From assembly GCF_004027225.2 (NCBI RefSeq), contig NC_046358.1:68343028-68407027 (forward strand): a stretch of DNA of 64,000 nucleotides. The letters are read 5' to 3'. The notes below the pieces were generated by a model, which was not told the DNA's origin, made no database searches, and was given only the letters and a program-made list of their open reading frames with translations. Source of the DNA: Strigops habroptila (lineage: Eukaryota > Chordata > Aves > Psittaciformes > Psittacidae). Numbering within the stretch: position 1 is the stretch's first letter; each line of letters opens with the position of its first letter. This document shows, in pieces, positions 52,627-64,000 of this stretch. The position numbers and the translations under genes are program-made.

Positions 52627-55600
52627 TTATCGTGAGGAGTTTGAGCTGGAGCGGCTGCGATGGCGCCTTCGCCCGGGAGATCTGGATCTTGATCGCCGGC
52701 GAACTGGGGATCTGCGCCTTGGAGACCGGGACCTGGCAGAGAGGAAGGAGAAACCTTCATCATGAGACAAGAGCAACAGGTTCCAGCCATTTGTCAGCTC
52801 ATCTACCAGCTTTTCAAACACATTCCCTCCAACCCCACCTCACACACCACGGTGTGAGTATTTCACTCCAGCTCCAGAAAAGAAAAAGACAATTCAACCA
52901 CTGACTACACAGCAGGGATATTCTGGCTACCCTCCCTCTGCTCCAGGAAGTGGAATGAATGTTTAATAGCCAAAGAACAGACAATCCTGTCTTCTTCCTC
53001 AAGCAAAACAAGCCCAAGTTGATTCTCTATCAGAGTATTTATCGCCTGAAAAGCCAGCTTTGACTCCTGAAGTACAGTGGTATTCAGGGAAAGGATTTCT
53101 ATAAACCCTTCCAAACCACAGGCATGTTTCTTAGAGAAAGTCTAACTTCGAAGAAGCTGTTAAGCTTCAAGCCCTTCAGTACTACAATCAATCTGTACAG
53201 CCACCAGCTCGACACTGAGGCTCCAGGCACAGAGTATTAATAGACCCTGAGCAGGGTAACAGAAGTTAAAACAGGGAAGAAAACAAGCAAGGAGGAGGGG
53301 ATGCCAAACCTAGAACCTGCCAAGCCTCAGTAAAAAGCATGTTCAGAGGAGGACCAAGAGGCAGTGGTGGATCTCGTGCCACATTAACGAGTTCTCATTT
53401 TTAAACCTATAGCTCGTAAACTGTTCAGCAAGTGCCTCAGGCTGGAGGCAAGGACCATTGAGATGCTGAGGAAGACTCCGGAAGACTTATTATCAGAGCA
53501 CGTTCAGGCAGCCTTGAGTCACAGAACGGGCACAGGCATGCGGGGTCACATCCTGGGGTCAAGTGTTCTCCACTCAACTGATGCTTTTCAGCCATGTGCC
53601 CATTCACAGAAATAAGGGAGGGAGGTGCAGCAGCAGCAGCAAAGTGAGTGGCTGAAGCAGGTTGCCAAAGGCATTCTGCCAGCTACAAGTCCATTCCCAT
53701 TCCACCTTGAAGCATTTATGCAGAAGGGACTCCAGGGAACAAGCTGGAAGGCACCTGACATTCCCAAGAGCCGGCATTTGGGGTGTAGGCCGGAAGAGGC
53801 CATCCTCATGTGACCAACTTCCAAAGTACAACCCGGGTTCAACTGACACCCAAAAGGTGCTACTTTTGGAGGGGAAAGTCAAGTCCAACTGTCCCCAGAC
53901 AAGTTTTTCAGCAATAACCTGTTGTTACACTGAGAAGGAAATACAAGTTGTCACAGCTCTCACCTTCTCCTCATGCGAGGGGGGGACCGGCGCCACATCG
54001 GCGGCGGCGGCAGCATCCTCCTGGGCGGGCTGAAGCGCCTGGGAGGTGGCCTGGGTCGTGGTGCCAGCACGGCTGTGGCAGTGATCTCCTGACCATCAAT
54101 CTGGCCTTTTTAGGGAATCACAGGAACAGGAAGAAGTAAGTATTTTCCAACACTAATGTCTACACATCACATTACTGCAACTCACAGCTTTGTCACCAGC
54201 AGCTGAAGCGTGAATCAGCCAACAGTGCCATTCCCACCACCCACTCAGGGGCTGTTCTGACAAAGTCCACATACATGCGCTAGACTTCTTAATCTGATAC
54301 CCCATCAAGCTGCAGTTCAGATGTGAAATGGGAAAGATTTTCACAGAAACTTACAGAAATTTATTACTGTTTTGAAAAAAAACCCCAAACCAAACCAAAA
54401 AAACAACCCTCAAGTTTTAGTAGTTCTGTTACGTTTTGGATCTATCCTGAAGCACACAAAAGCCAAAGCCCTTTGGGCTGAGAACAGTGTTTCAGATCAG
54501 TTCCTCAAAGAGTTCCAAATCCCTATCATCTCTAACTCATCTTCAAATCAAACTCATCTGCTTCAAACACTTTTAAAAGCACCCACCCTCATTGCAGCAT
54601 TTGATACCTACCTCCATCCATGTGTTTCAGGGCTTTCTCAGCATCATCTGGGTTCTCAAACTCCACATAAGCATAACCTTTAGAGAGGTGTGGATTTAGC
54701 CTGTCAACCGGCATGTCAATCATTTTAATCTTTCCGTAAGTGGAAAAAATTTCCATGATGTGATCCTGCAGAGAAAGAGGAATTCCTAAGGACATAGACC
54801 ACACTTACTGACCAGATGTGGCTTGTGCAGAGCAGTAAATCCACAGCACTAGATTGGCTTTGGATCAATGTCACCATGAGGAAGAGACACACTTCACTGG
54901 CCAGATGTGGAAAGATTACCACTGCTTTCCCTACTGATGTTCAGCTCCTCCTCAGACTGTTTCAAACCTTAAGCTCTAGCAGCATTACTGCTGCATGTCA
55001 ACACTGGCTACAAGAATACAACTAGTGTAAAAATCTTCCTGGGGACCTGTAAATGGAACTTACGCCCCCAGCTGAAAATTCTTAAGGTGCTATTGTAATA
55101 TTTTTTAAAACACATCTTTTTTTCAGCACCCAAAGCCCTTTACCTTTGAAGACCTTTGAGCTACATTCTAACAAAGACAGCTCAAACCAGCCCAGCTCTC
55201 TTCAGATCCTTTATCAAGAACCTCCATACATCATTAATGCCTCCAAGGTGATTTCAGTGGTAAGTTCTACAGTTTTCTTCCTAGAAAGGCAGGATACAAG
55301 GCCTGGAACACTGACAAAGCAGACAGACCTCTTCAGCACTACAGCTGCAAAAGACTGCACTGCATCTGACTCAGTAAAATCCTACCAAAATTTTCCTCAC
55401 TGATCGTTTGGACACAAAGTAAGAATTTTCAACAGCAACACCTTGGCAGCAACAAAGAAGTTTTGAGAGCTTTAGAAGAGCCACTCACATGTCCTCACAA
55501 AAGACACATGAGTCTGCCATGACAGGGAGCATGGCATTACCTTGGTCACATTTCTAGTGAGCCTTCCAACATGCACTTTTGTAGGTCTGGGTGATGGGCT

Positions 55601-57932
55601 CCGCCTCTTCCGCTCCTTTTCATCTCTTTTGGGCGGCTTAGACCTGATTTTGACAGCAGAAAATGTTTACAATTTTCAGGGAACAAGCAAGACCAAACCA
55701 AGAGGCTGGTCATTAACACATGATTAAGAAGTACCACTTCTCTTGGGAGGGCATCTTTATTCTTAAGAAGTTAAGAAAGTTAAGGTTAGGAAGTGCTGGG
55801 GTGGTGTTGAGAGTTTCACTTGGAAACACCTCAAGACTTGCATTTGTCCTGTCTGCTTTTGCTTTAGAACCTTCTGGAATTTAAGAGCCTTTTTTTTTTT
55901 TTTTTGGTGAGTTTTCGATTTTACTGCAAGAAGGATAACAAACATGAAGTTTAGCAAACTTTTCTATACAGTTGTCGGCCACAGTTAAAGAATTTCCCAG
56001 TTGTTCTAACAAAAAACATTCTTTGCCTCAACAATTAGAGAGGCAAAATGAGGACATAAGCACCAAAGCATACCACAACCAGGCAGCTAATGGATCCAAT
56101 GATTTCTGTTTCTGTACCTGCTGTTCACTGGAGAGATCCAGAAATGCCACAGTTAAGTAGCTGCATATCACAATTTCTTTGATAGCTTAAAAACCCCACA
56201 AGTCTGGAATGTAATTTTAATCAGTAAAAAAATCAGTACGCAGAAAATTTGTATTTATGCTTCTTCCTAATCTTACTCTCCATAAACTGAGTGATATAAA
56301 AAACCTCCAAAAAACAAACCAAAAAATCCACACTGGCTTATAATACTTTAGTAGATTTTATCAGCCTTCAGCACCCTACCTACATATTGCCCAGAGGAAG
56401 AACTGTATGGACATTAACAGAGCTTGATTCTGACTCAGAGGAAAATGCTTCCCTTGCTCCCCTCCCTCCCCTTCATTTTTTTCATACATAAGAACACAAA
56501 CACCATTTTCAGCCCTGATGTTTCTGTTAAGTCTTGGCTGTAACTTAAAGGAACCAGAGAGCTTTACTCTCATCCAGTGCCCACACAGTCCCATACTATT
56601 GGGGAAACATTGATTAAAACTGCCTCTACAATGTTTAAAATCACTCATCTTAAAATGAGTGATTTTAATCTCTTTCCCTACAGGGCACATGTTTTGCTCG
56701 TAAGCAAAAGGAACACACCCATTCTAACAAAATTCAGATCTCTAACTTACGGAGAAAGCAACTGGTCCTCAGAAAACAATCTGTTCTGATCACAATCCTG
56801 CAGTCTACGTGGAAATGAACCTGCAATCTGATAGTTCCTAGAAGGCAAATAAAACTCACTTGGAGCGGGAGCGTCTCCTGTTGTCATGTCTCCGTCGAGA
56901 TGGACTTGGAGATCCAGAGGAGCTGCTGGAACTGGAACTGCGTGATGTGCTGGAGCTCCCAGAGCGGCTTGAAGCAGAAGAGGAGCTGGAGCCACTGCTT
57001 GAACCAGTGCTGGAACTGGACCCTGAACTGGAAGTTGAGCTGGAACGGGATCTGTTGTGGGATGGAGTATGGGGTGGAATAAAGATGATTTGAGTACTCA
57101 GAAAGAGTGGCTGAAAAACTTCAGATAATTCCAGAGAGAACAGCTGTGAGCTGGAACAATGCAAACTGCTGCTGCACAGCTCACTAGACAGCCAAAGGAA
57201 ACTCACACCTAAACCGTCCCAACCCCTTCAGTTAGACACACCTGCACTGTGCCTAACACAGCACCAGCTTTCAACAGAAACATACCAGAAATCAAGCTGG
57301 TGGTTTCTGAAAAAACTAATTTGTTACTGCCTGGAGGAGTAACTACCTGGTGCTGCTGCTCCCACTAGAAGCACTGCGTCTCTTGCGTGTCTTGTCTCGA
57401 CCACGATCCTTTTCACCTGATTCCTTAGTGGCTGCTTTATCTTTGGACCGGTCCTTTGATTTCTCTTCAGACCTATCCTTGCGCTTGGTTGGTGAAGGAG
57501 CCCTTCAAGAACAAATTGCAGAAGACATTTTTAATACAGAGAAACATGAACAACAAAAAACCCCATGCCCAGACAAAGAACAGAACAGCAACACAAAACA
57601 TTGAACTTCAATTCTAACTCAAGATCACTGTAACTGCAGAGTTAAAGCATTAGGCAAGTTTAGACTTCTTAGACAAAGGAAAATATTTTACATTGCAGAG
57701 CAGCTTTGAGGAAGACAGCTATAGCATACAGAAATTCTCACATACAGAAATTCACACAGGAAAAGGGGCATTTCCAACTCCTCACCCTCACTAGGACAGC
57801 CCTGGCACCCTGTAACACCCCCAGGTTCGTTATACCTAGAAAATTCGGACAGAATGATTACCTAGTGTTGGATTTTTTATTATTTTCTTTGAGTCCTAGC
57901 AAACTCTTCTTTTTCAATCCTGATAACTCCAT
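52627..57932 (-). CDS. RNPS1: RNPS1 (RNA-binding protein with serine-rich domain 1), complete coding sequence in 7 exons
   Basis: RNPS1 is a nuclear splicing regulator and peripheral exon-junction-complex factor that joins ACIN1 or PNN with SAP18 in the ASAP/PSAP complexes and influences mRNA surveillance. Coding exons: 57862-57932, 57347-57502, 56860-57051, 55541-55643, 54612-54765, 53964-54105, 52627-52732. Phases all join, giving 307 residues. The ATG at 57932 begins MELSGLKKKSLLG. A basic/serine N-terminus is followed by a long poly-serine/RS stretch (about 70-140). The RRM is at about 161-240, with RNP2 VHVGRL at 163-168 and RNP1 KGYAYVEF at 203-210. The arginine/proline/serine C-terminus ends RSRSSSNSSR. 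The C-terminal tail appears to have one RS dipeptide more than the human protein as I recall it. Identity is certain; an alternative downstream start used in mammals was not assessed. Confidence 0.97.
56635..56668. repeat. 14-bp-arm perfect hairpin in an RNPS1 intron
   Basis: Positions 56635-56648 are the exact reverse complement of 56655-56668 around a 6-base loop (cttaaa); the arm core is TCACTCAT/ATGAGTGA. It lies in the intron between RNPS1 exons 3 and 4. It could be a chance or structural element; no function is assigned. Confidence 0.8.
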
Positions 57933-60900
57933 TTTCCCTTCGGAGGTGTCCAAAGCAGCACCGAATGGGCCTCACTTATCTCAAATCTCACTTCTAACTC
58001 CTTGATTCTGAGAACCGATCCCTAATCGAGTGCAAAAAACTCCAAAGAACAGCCTAGTGACAAGATAAAAGGGTTTAGAAACAAGAAATTAACAGATAGG
58101 CACAAAACAACAAACCTGCTTTCCAGCAATAGCAGCACACTGGGCATCAACTGACTCCCACAGTATACTTCAGTCACACGCACTGTCACACCGCTGCTGA
58201 CAGGCAGGCTCTATGCCCTTCGCATGGCACCCTGTGCCTGGTGTAGCAGTCTCCACCTCATATGACATCCACAGAGGTACAAAGGACCTTAACTATCCAA
58301 CCAAAGAATGGCAGGCAGAGGACAGCAATTTTCTTGGCAAGATGCACATGCAGCTCATACATCTCGATAACAGCCTCGACTCCAGAGGAGCAAGCACTGG
58401 TTTTCTCCAAAGACAATTTGTGCCATACAGCATATGTGTGTCAGGAAGAAAGGGTTGTTCAGAACAACCCCCCCACTGAATTATGTCTGCTTTCAGTCTC
58501 AACTTGCTGCTCCCAAAGCTCTGTTGGCCCTGGAAAAACCAGGTTAAAGGGCCTAGTTTGCTGTACTGCTGCAATAGCAGATCCCACTTTTACTTCTTAG
58601 CAGAAAGGCTGAACTGGATTCTGACCTACCTAATCCAAATCAGTTCCCTCTAGCTCCAAAAGGAGACAAATCTAATGCCCCACTATTTAACACTGAAATA
58701 CTGAGCATTAGTTGAATGTTTCTCATGAGAGGCCTGCATCCACCACATATTCTAAACAGGCTCTTGCATTTTGACCATTCCACATGGATTGTTTAACACC
58801 TGGATTATATGGCTGCTTCCAGCGTGTTAATAAACACATAAAGAGGGTGGCAGATTTGATTTGCTGATGACACCCATTATCGACTATGAATGGAACATTC
58901 AGGAAATGGAAGAGTGGGCACAAGCATGTCTAAACTGCCAGGCCCATCTGAAGTGGCACTGAATAGTCACAGTACTGCATGATGGTAGAAACATCTGTAC
59001 CTCCACATGCATCACAGGCAAAATTAGTTAATGAGGAAAAAGAAAAAAAACCTCTCCAGTCCACTACATCCAACAGTCTTGTTGCTTCTACGCTTCTGGT
59101 GTCAGGTTCTGGTAACCAATTATTTTATTCTCTAAACTGCAATCAAATTCATGTTTGTTCACTCCTGAACAGCTGAACTCACTTTCCTGATTTTTAGCTT
59201 CATAGGCTTCCCCAACACAACTCCAAAAAGCAACACAAACATATATTCACAAACCCAGCTGCCCAAAGATCCAGAAGCCAAGAAACACCCATGCCTTTTT
59301 GCATGGGGAAGAGGAAACCCACAACACAAATGTGACACCACAAGGCTTGCTGGGAGAGGAAAGGTCTTCCCTAACACCAGGGGTGGCAAGAAGGCAATCC
59401 ACACACTGCTCCGTAGGTGCCGCAAAGGTGGCTAGGAAAGCAAACCTGCATACATCATTCAGCTTTACGACATTTCTAACCGGCTCTATGCCTCTAGTGC
59501 AAAGTTCAAAACCGAAAGCCACTGCATGAGACCCGCTGACTCGCTTGGAAGAACAGATCAGACACGTTTCTGGACTCACAAGACCAAAAAGCCTGATGGT
59601 TTCCCTTCTCCCCTTTCTCCTCCTAAATATATCATAGCCAGGTTTGTGTTATATCTTCCTACACACCAATTTCTCTTGCTCCCGTGGATATCACAGCGCT
59701 GATACTATCAGCTCTGCCATGCAAAACTATCTCATATCGTCTGATAGCTAGCTTTGGTTTCAGCCCTACTGGGAGAGCGAAAAAGAGGGCCCCGGGGAAG
59801 ACTGGCACATGCTTTGCTGCTGGAGCAGCAGGAAGTACTTCAGTCCAACAGCGACAACGCTGGCATCACTCCTCAGGTCAGACAAATTAGCCACATGATA
59901 TTTGTATGTTCAGCAAACTTCCATAGGATGGTACATGCAGCATTTAAGCACCCTCCAAACTAAACAGCATTTCCTCTCCATCAAAACACAGGCACCTATG
60001 CCAAGAATGCCATTTGCCAGCCTACTTCAGCTGCAAACCTGAACCCAAGAGACACAGCCTGAGGGACTGTCACCTGCACGTGTTCAGACTTCACAGGAAA
60101 CAACAAAACCATGGTCTTCACAGGAGGGTGTATAACAACGCAATTCTAAGCGACACACTGCTTTCTTACAATCCAAAATCCTCTCCATCCCTAGCAAGTC
60201 AATGTTTTTGCAGCACCCACCCCAAACAAGTCTAAGAGCAACCTACACAGGCCAAACATTCATTTCACAGACACACACACCTCTCTGCTTTAAAGAGTTG
60301 ATGTGCACTCTTAGAGAGCTGCAATTCTGTGGCAAAGGAAGCAAACTCAGCTCTCCCAGGACTTCCTGCCCGACTACAGAGAAGCCTTTTAATGGCATTT
60401 TGCTTCAGATCCTCATTTGCAAAATGGGGTAAATATTTCCTGGTGTGAGGGGAGGGTTCAGCGCTTGGCAGTTCTTTGCAAAGTTACGGCCGACCCGCAC
60501 AAGCTAACTACAGCGCGCAGGGCCAGAGGAGCGCAGGGCAGCCAGCTCCACGTCCCGCTTCGAACGCCACGGGGTACGTTACGGCGCCGGGCGGACCGAG
60601 GGCTTGTCGCTGCTGACCGCACCGTACGTGTTGCCATACTATGAGTGAAGCTGAGGAATAGGGAGAGAAAAGCACAGACCAAGCACACAGTCGGTTCAGA
60701 GCAGAGCCCGCCGCACGCCCCTGGGCCCGCACAGCGCTCCTCCCGCCGCGGGGAGCGCCGAGACCCCCGGCCCCAGCTCCCCTCCAGGCCCCGGTCCGAC
60801 CCCGCCTAGCCCAGCCCCTCCCTGGCCTCCCGGCCTCCCTCCCCGCCCCCGGGCGCGGTAGGCCGCAGCGCCGAGGCCCCATCGCTGATCCTCGCCCCGC

Positions 60901-60960
60901 CATCTCCTCCTCGGCAGCTCCGGCGCGCTCCCCTCAGCACCCCCGCGCAGTGACGGGTCC
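57933..60960. other. RNPS1 5' intron region
   Basis: About 3 kb lies between the first coding exon and the CpG island. No coding exon or repeat was recognised. The 5' end of the first coding exon (its acceptor upstream of 57932) was not resolved; TTCTCAG at about 58010 on the minus strand is one possibility. Confidence 0.55.
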
Positions 60961-61130
60961 GCTCCGCGCCGCGGCCGGGCCGGATGGACGCCGATGGGCC
61001 CCGGCCCCACTCACATCCTCGGCGCCCGCCACAACCGCCGCTAAAGGCCCGTCGCGCGCGTACGACGCAACGCGGGCAAGAAGGAGCGAGGCGCACGCTG
61101 ATAGCGTCACGGGCCGGGGGAGGGAGCAGG
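60480..61130 (-). promoter_or_regulatory. RNPS1 CpG island and promoter
   Basis: A dense CpG, GC-rich block lies directly upstream of RNPS1 in AT-richer surroundings. It contains a probable untranslated first exon (see 61015) and many chance open frames in all phases. Several GC-box-like words occur; no TATA box was noted. The transcription start is inferred to lie at about 61015-61100. Confidence 0.7.
61015..61075 (-). other. Probable RNPS1 5' UTR exon 1 (donor at 61014)
   Basis: On the minus strand the sequence GCCGAGGAT|GTGAGTGGGG forms a strong splice donor with the exon ending at 61015, inside the CpG island and upstream of the RNPS1 coding exons. I infer this is the untranslated first exon. 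The upstream limit given is arbitrary because the transcription start cannot be read from sequence. Confidence 0.45.
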
Positions 61131-61470
61131 GCGGGTTTAAAGGGACAGCGCTGGAGGAGTGGGGGGGTGCCGATGGTGTTTATTAGCACTGGTGGTGATG
61201 GCAGAGGTCAACCAACAGTCTTTGGGAACGGGAGTGGGAAGAGAAGGAAAGGCCCGTGCGTTCCTGCTAGGAGACCTCAGTTGCTCATCAGGGAGCTCCA
61301 GAGCTGGTGGTCTGTAGCCATGTCCAAGTACGCTGGCTGGCAGGACAAGCTCTGCCCTGGAGAAGTCAGTCACATCCACTGGAGCACCCGATGATCCCCC
61401 AGCTGGAGGTGCCTGGCTCGGTGTGTCCAGCCCCAGTCACACAGCGATCTCTGACCTGCCAAGCCCCACG

Positions 61471-61711
61471 GAATCATAGAACCATGGAATGGTTTGGGTT
61501 GGAAGGGACGTTAAAGCTCATCCAGTCCCAACCCCCTGCCACGGGCAGGGACACCTTCCACTAGACCAGGTTGCTCCAAGCCCCGTCCAGCCTGGCCTTG
61601 AACACTGTGAGGGATGGGGCAGCCACAGCTTCTCTGAGCAACCTGTGCCAGTGCCTCAGCACGCTCACTGGGAAGAACTGCATCCTAATGTCTAATCTAA
61701 ATCTCCCCTCA
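61471..61711 (-). mobile_element. CR1 LINE 3' fragment
   Basis: A minus-orientation CR1 3' end runs from 'gaatcatagaaccatggaat' to 'taatctaaatctcccctc', directly followed by an ATC microsatellite at its 5' truncation point. Confidence 0.9.
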
Positions 61712-61712
61712 A

Positions 61713-61756
61713 TCCATCATCATAATCATCATCATCATCATCATCACCATCATCAT
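61713..61756. repeat. (ATC)n microsatellite
   Basis: About 14 ATC/CAT trinucleotide units with a few interruptions (ATA, ACC) abut the CR1 copy. Likely length-variable. Confidence 0.9.
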
Positions 61757-62637
61757 AGCAGCCAGGGCTTCAACTCTTGACTCTTTGTAAGCTTCACAAT
61801 CCAGCAAGCTGTGGCCTTCACTGGTAGGTGGATGCTGGGACCAGTGTCATGCCCAGGTTGCAGATTCACAACACACTAATCTCTAATTGGAGGTGGTGGC
61901 AGTCGTGTCCCCTCAGGAGACCGGGAGCAGAAAGGGACAGCACCACTGAGAGGGGACTCACCTGCTGCATGGCCTGCACAAGTGCAAGAAGAACATAAAG
62001 AGACAAGTGAAAGACTTAACATGGAGCACCATCCAGTGGCATTCCATAAATCCAAAGATTTATATGGGATTTTTTCTCTCTTACCCCCCATTCTTCCACC
62101 TGCCAAAACACGTGTGCTGTTTACAAGGAAGTTTGCCACTGGAGGTACTGGTCTTCTGACCTGTTACACTGGGTTCCAGCTGTACTGGCTGCTCGACTTC
62201 TGACTTCAAAGGAACAAAGCCAGGAGTGTGCTTTGACCCCGTTCCTAGTGGAGGGCCCTAAACATGACAAACCCTTCCGAGAAGCAGGCATGCTTGTCAG
62301 GTGTGAAGAGAAGACAGGTCCACCTCCTGAATACAGAGTAAGAACATGGCCCATGTAACTCCGTCACAGAATGTGAGTGAGAACAGGTCTGGTGTTTGTA
62401 AAATCTTGTGTGGAAAGGAGATTTGATTTCTTTTCTGCTGCAAAACCAAGGAGGTATTAACACCTGCCATGGGCAGGTTCAGAAAAACACGAAAGGAGGT
62501 TGTTCTTCACATTACAATTTGGTAAAGGACAGATTTTCCTGCCATAGGATGTCGTAGCCTACTAAAAGTTTTCATGGGTTCAAAGAGAAACTGGGCTATG
62601 TCTATTGAGGACTATCAGTAGACTGTCATGATGGCCT

Positions 62638-63036
62638 TAGAATCATAAAATAGTTTAGGTTGGAAAAGACTTAAGTCCACCACTCAACCATGCCCCCAAG
62701 CACCACATCTACACATCTTTTAACACCTCCAGGGATGGTGTTAAAAGCACCACCACTTCCCTGGGCAGCCTGTTCCAATGCTTGATCACCCTTTTGGGGA
62801 AGAAATTGTTCCTAATATCCAGTCTAAACCTACCCTCGCACAACTTGAGGCTGTTTCCTCTTGTCCTATCACTTGTTCCTTGGGAGAAGAGACCAGCCAC
62901 CTCCTGGCTCCGTTCTCCTTTCAGGTAGTTGTAGAGAGCAATAAGGTCCCCTCTGAGCCTTCTCGTCTCCAGACTAAACCCCCTGCCCCCAGTTCTCTCA
63001 GCTGTTCCCCATCACACTTGTGCTCCAGGCCTCTTC
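62638..63036 (-). mobile_element. CR1-type LINE 3' fragment of the same subfamily as 19469-19784
   Basis: This is a minus-orientation fragment of about 400 bp. It contains 'ccctgggcagcctgttccaa', 'aatatccagtctaaacctac' and 'gtagttgtagagagcaat', the reverse complements of the diagnostic blocks at 19469-19784. The 3' terminus (tagaatcataaaatagttt) is preserved. Confidence 0.85.
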
Positions 63037-63373
63037 TGTAGCACATTCTAGCTGCTAATCTGAAAACACTTTATGGAAGTGCCATCACTTTGATTCAGGA
63101 AATGGAAATATGGGCTAAAGATATGGCTTCGCAGAGACAAGTCAGATGTCTCAGCCTGCCTGACCCACAGGACCTATGGCTTTCAGCAGGTTGTACCGTT
63201 TAGTGACAACCTTTTAGTGCTCAGTCGCAGTCTAGCCTGCTGCGGAGAAAAGGACCTGTGGGAGAGGCCGTGCTTCCTTGGGCAGGGGGGATGGATACCA
63301 GGCTTGTTCCCACTCACTCTGATCACTGCTGTTAGCCTTAGAGCATGGTGTTTAAACTTTTCTCCTCTCTCAG

Positions 63374-63715
63374 CTGTAGCAAAGCCATACTTGGCTGGCT
63401 GGTCCCAAGGCCATGCACACCCTTATTCTCACATAATGGCTCTCATCTCTCCAAGGGTGGTCAGGTGAGTTCACTGAACTAACAGAAAAATAATGCTACT
63501 GTGAAAAATAAAAGATGTTTCCTGACATTTCTCTCCCTGAAGCAGCTCCCCACAGAGCTGTAAGCAGCAGGACCAGCCCCAGGACAGTGGTGGCAGGGTG
63601 CCGGGGGTCTGATCTCCTCTCAGTGGCTGCTGAGCAGTCAGCAGGACTAAGCCTTAAGGCCAAGCGTGGGCAAGAAGAGACATTTGAACATCTCATCTGG
63701 GAGCACAAGCAAAGG
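63374..63715 (+). other. Weak two-exon-like signal, no recognised product
   Basis: A pyrimidine-rich acceptor (CTCCTCTCTCAG) precedes 63374 and a good donor (CAG|GTGAGTTC) follows 63463. A second acceptor (CTCCCCACAG) precedes 63560 and a donor (AAAG|GTGAGAAC) lies at about 63715. One frame stays open across both blocks and the inferred junction, but the predicted peptide resembles nothing I know. It may be a lncRNA or chance. Confidence 0.15.
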
Positions 63716-64000
63716 TGAGAACAGGTCAGAGCATGTGTCCGCTTCAGTTTCAGAGTGAACAGCACCACCGTGACCTTCTGGAGATCTTCTGTAGATGCTA
63801 GCTCAGCCCACTGTCACCACTGTAGTCCTGTGCAAGGTCTGGATGGGACCTCTTGGGACAGCACTGCTGCCTCCTGCAGGGTTTATCCTCCATCATCTGA
63901 CACAGGGGTGGTGGGAGATGGGATGGATGGCAGGTCAGCACCCTGAACATGCAAAGGTGATGTGGTTCCTCATGGTCCTGAAGCAAGGCTGCCCTGAAAG

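Larger units (their letters stand above)
61131..64000. other. Intergenic DNA with CR1 copies; no gene recognised
   Basis: This is the region upstream of RNPS1. It holds CR1 copies at 61471-61711 and 62638-63036, an ATC microsatellite, and a weak exon-like pair on the plus strand (63374-63463 and 63560-63715). No known protein is recognisable. Confidence 0.5.

Noticed and set aside
58450..58470. Short hairpin around gttgttcagaacaac
   Set aside because: An 8-bp stem is expected by chance at this length scale.
60508..61394. Long open frames around the RNPS1 CpG island on both strands
   Set aside because: Composition-driven: repetitive Arg/Gly/Pro/Ala content and no family resemblance.

Overview
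This 64 kb window is vertebrate nuclear DNA, almost certainly from a bird. The protein-coding genes are vertebrate-type split genes with GT-AG introns. The interspersed repeats are dominated by CR1 non-LTR retrotransposon 3' ends of the avian type, recognisable by the terminal TTCTATGA/ATTCTGTGA octamers and the 'TTTGGGTTGGAAGGGACC' block. No bacterial operon, CRISPR array or replication origin is visible.

Layout. (1) Positions 1-23355 are gene-poor, AT-rich DNA that I interpret as one very large IFT140 intron. Nested in it on the minus strand is the first coding exon of TMEM204 (11823-12102); its remaining exons are not in the window. (2) Positions 23356-32092 carry the last 12 coding exons of IFT140 on the plus strand, encoding the C-terminal 661 residues or so of this intraflagellar-transport-A subunit. 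(3) Positions 33685-51444 carry all 20 coding exons of TELO2 on the minus strand, tail-to-tail with IFT140. I reconstructed every exon with consistent phase, giving about 814 residues. (4) Positions 52627-57932 carry all seven coding exons of RNPS1 on the minus strand (307 residues). Its CpG island and probable 5' UTR exon lie near 60480-61130, and its poly(A) signal (51660-51665) is only about 215 bp from the TELO2 start codon. (5) Positions 61200-64000 hold CR1 fragments, an ATC microsatellite and one weak two-exon-like signal with no recognised gene.

The genes are housekeeping or signalling functions sharing a neighbourhood rather than one pathway: ciliary transport (IFT140), PIKK maturation with the R2TP/HSP90 co-chaperone (TELO2), exon-junction and splicing regulation (RNPS1), and an endothelial claudin-like membrane protein (TMEM204). 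I did not find a clearly new biological system. The observations most worth a second look are: an exact 18-bp tandem duplication that doubles a TELO2 splice donor in frame; a 33-bp-arm near-perfect hairpin in a TELO2 intron; poly(A) signals on both strands at the IFT140/TELO2 boundary; the TELO2 promoter squeezed against the RNPS1 3' end; a NAGNAG acceptor in TELO2; and two long unexplained minus-strand open frames in introns.
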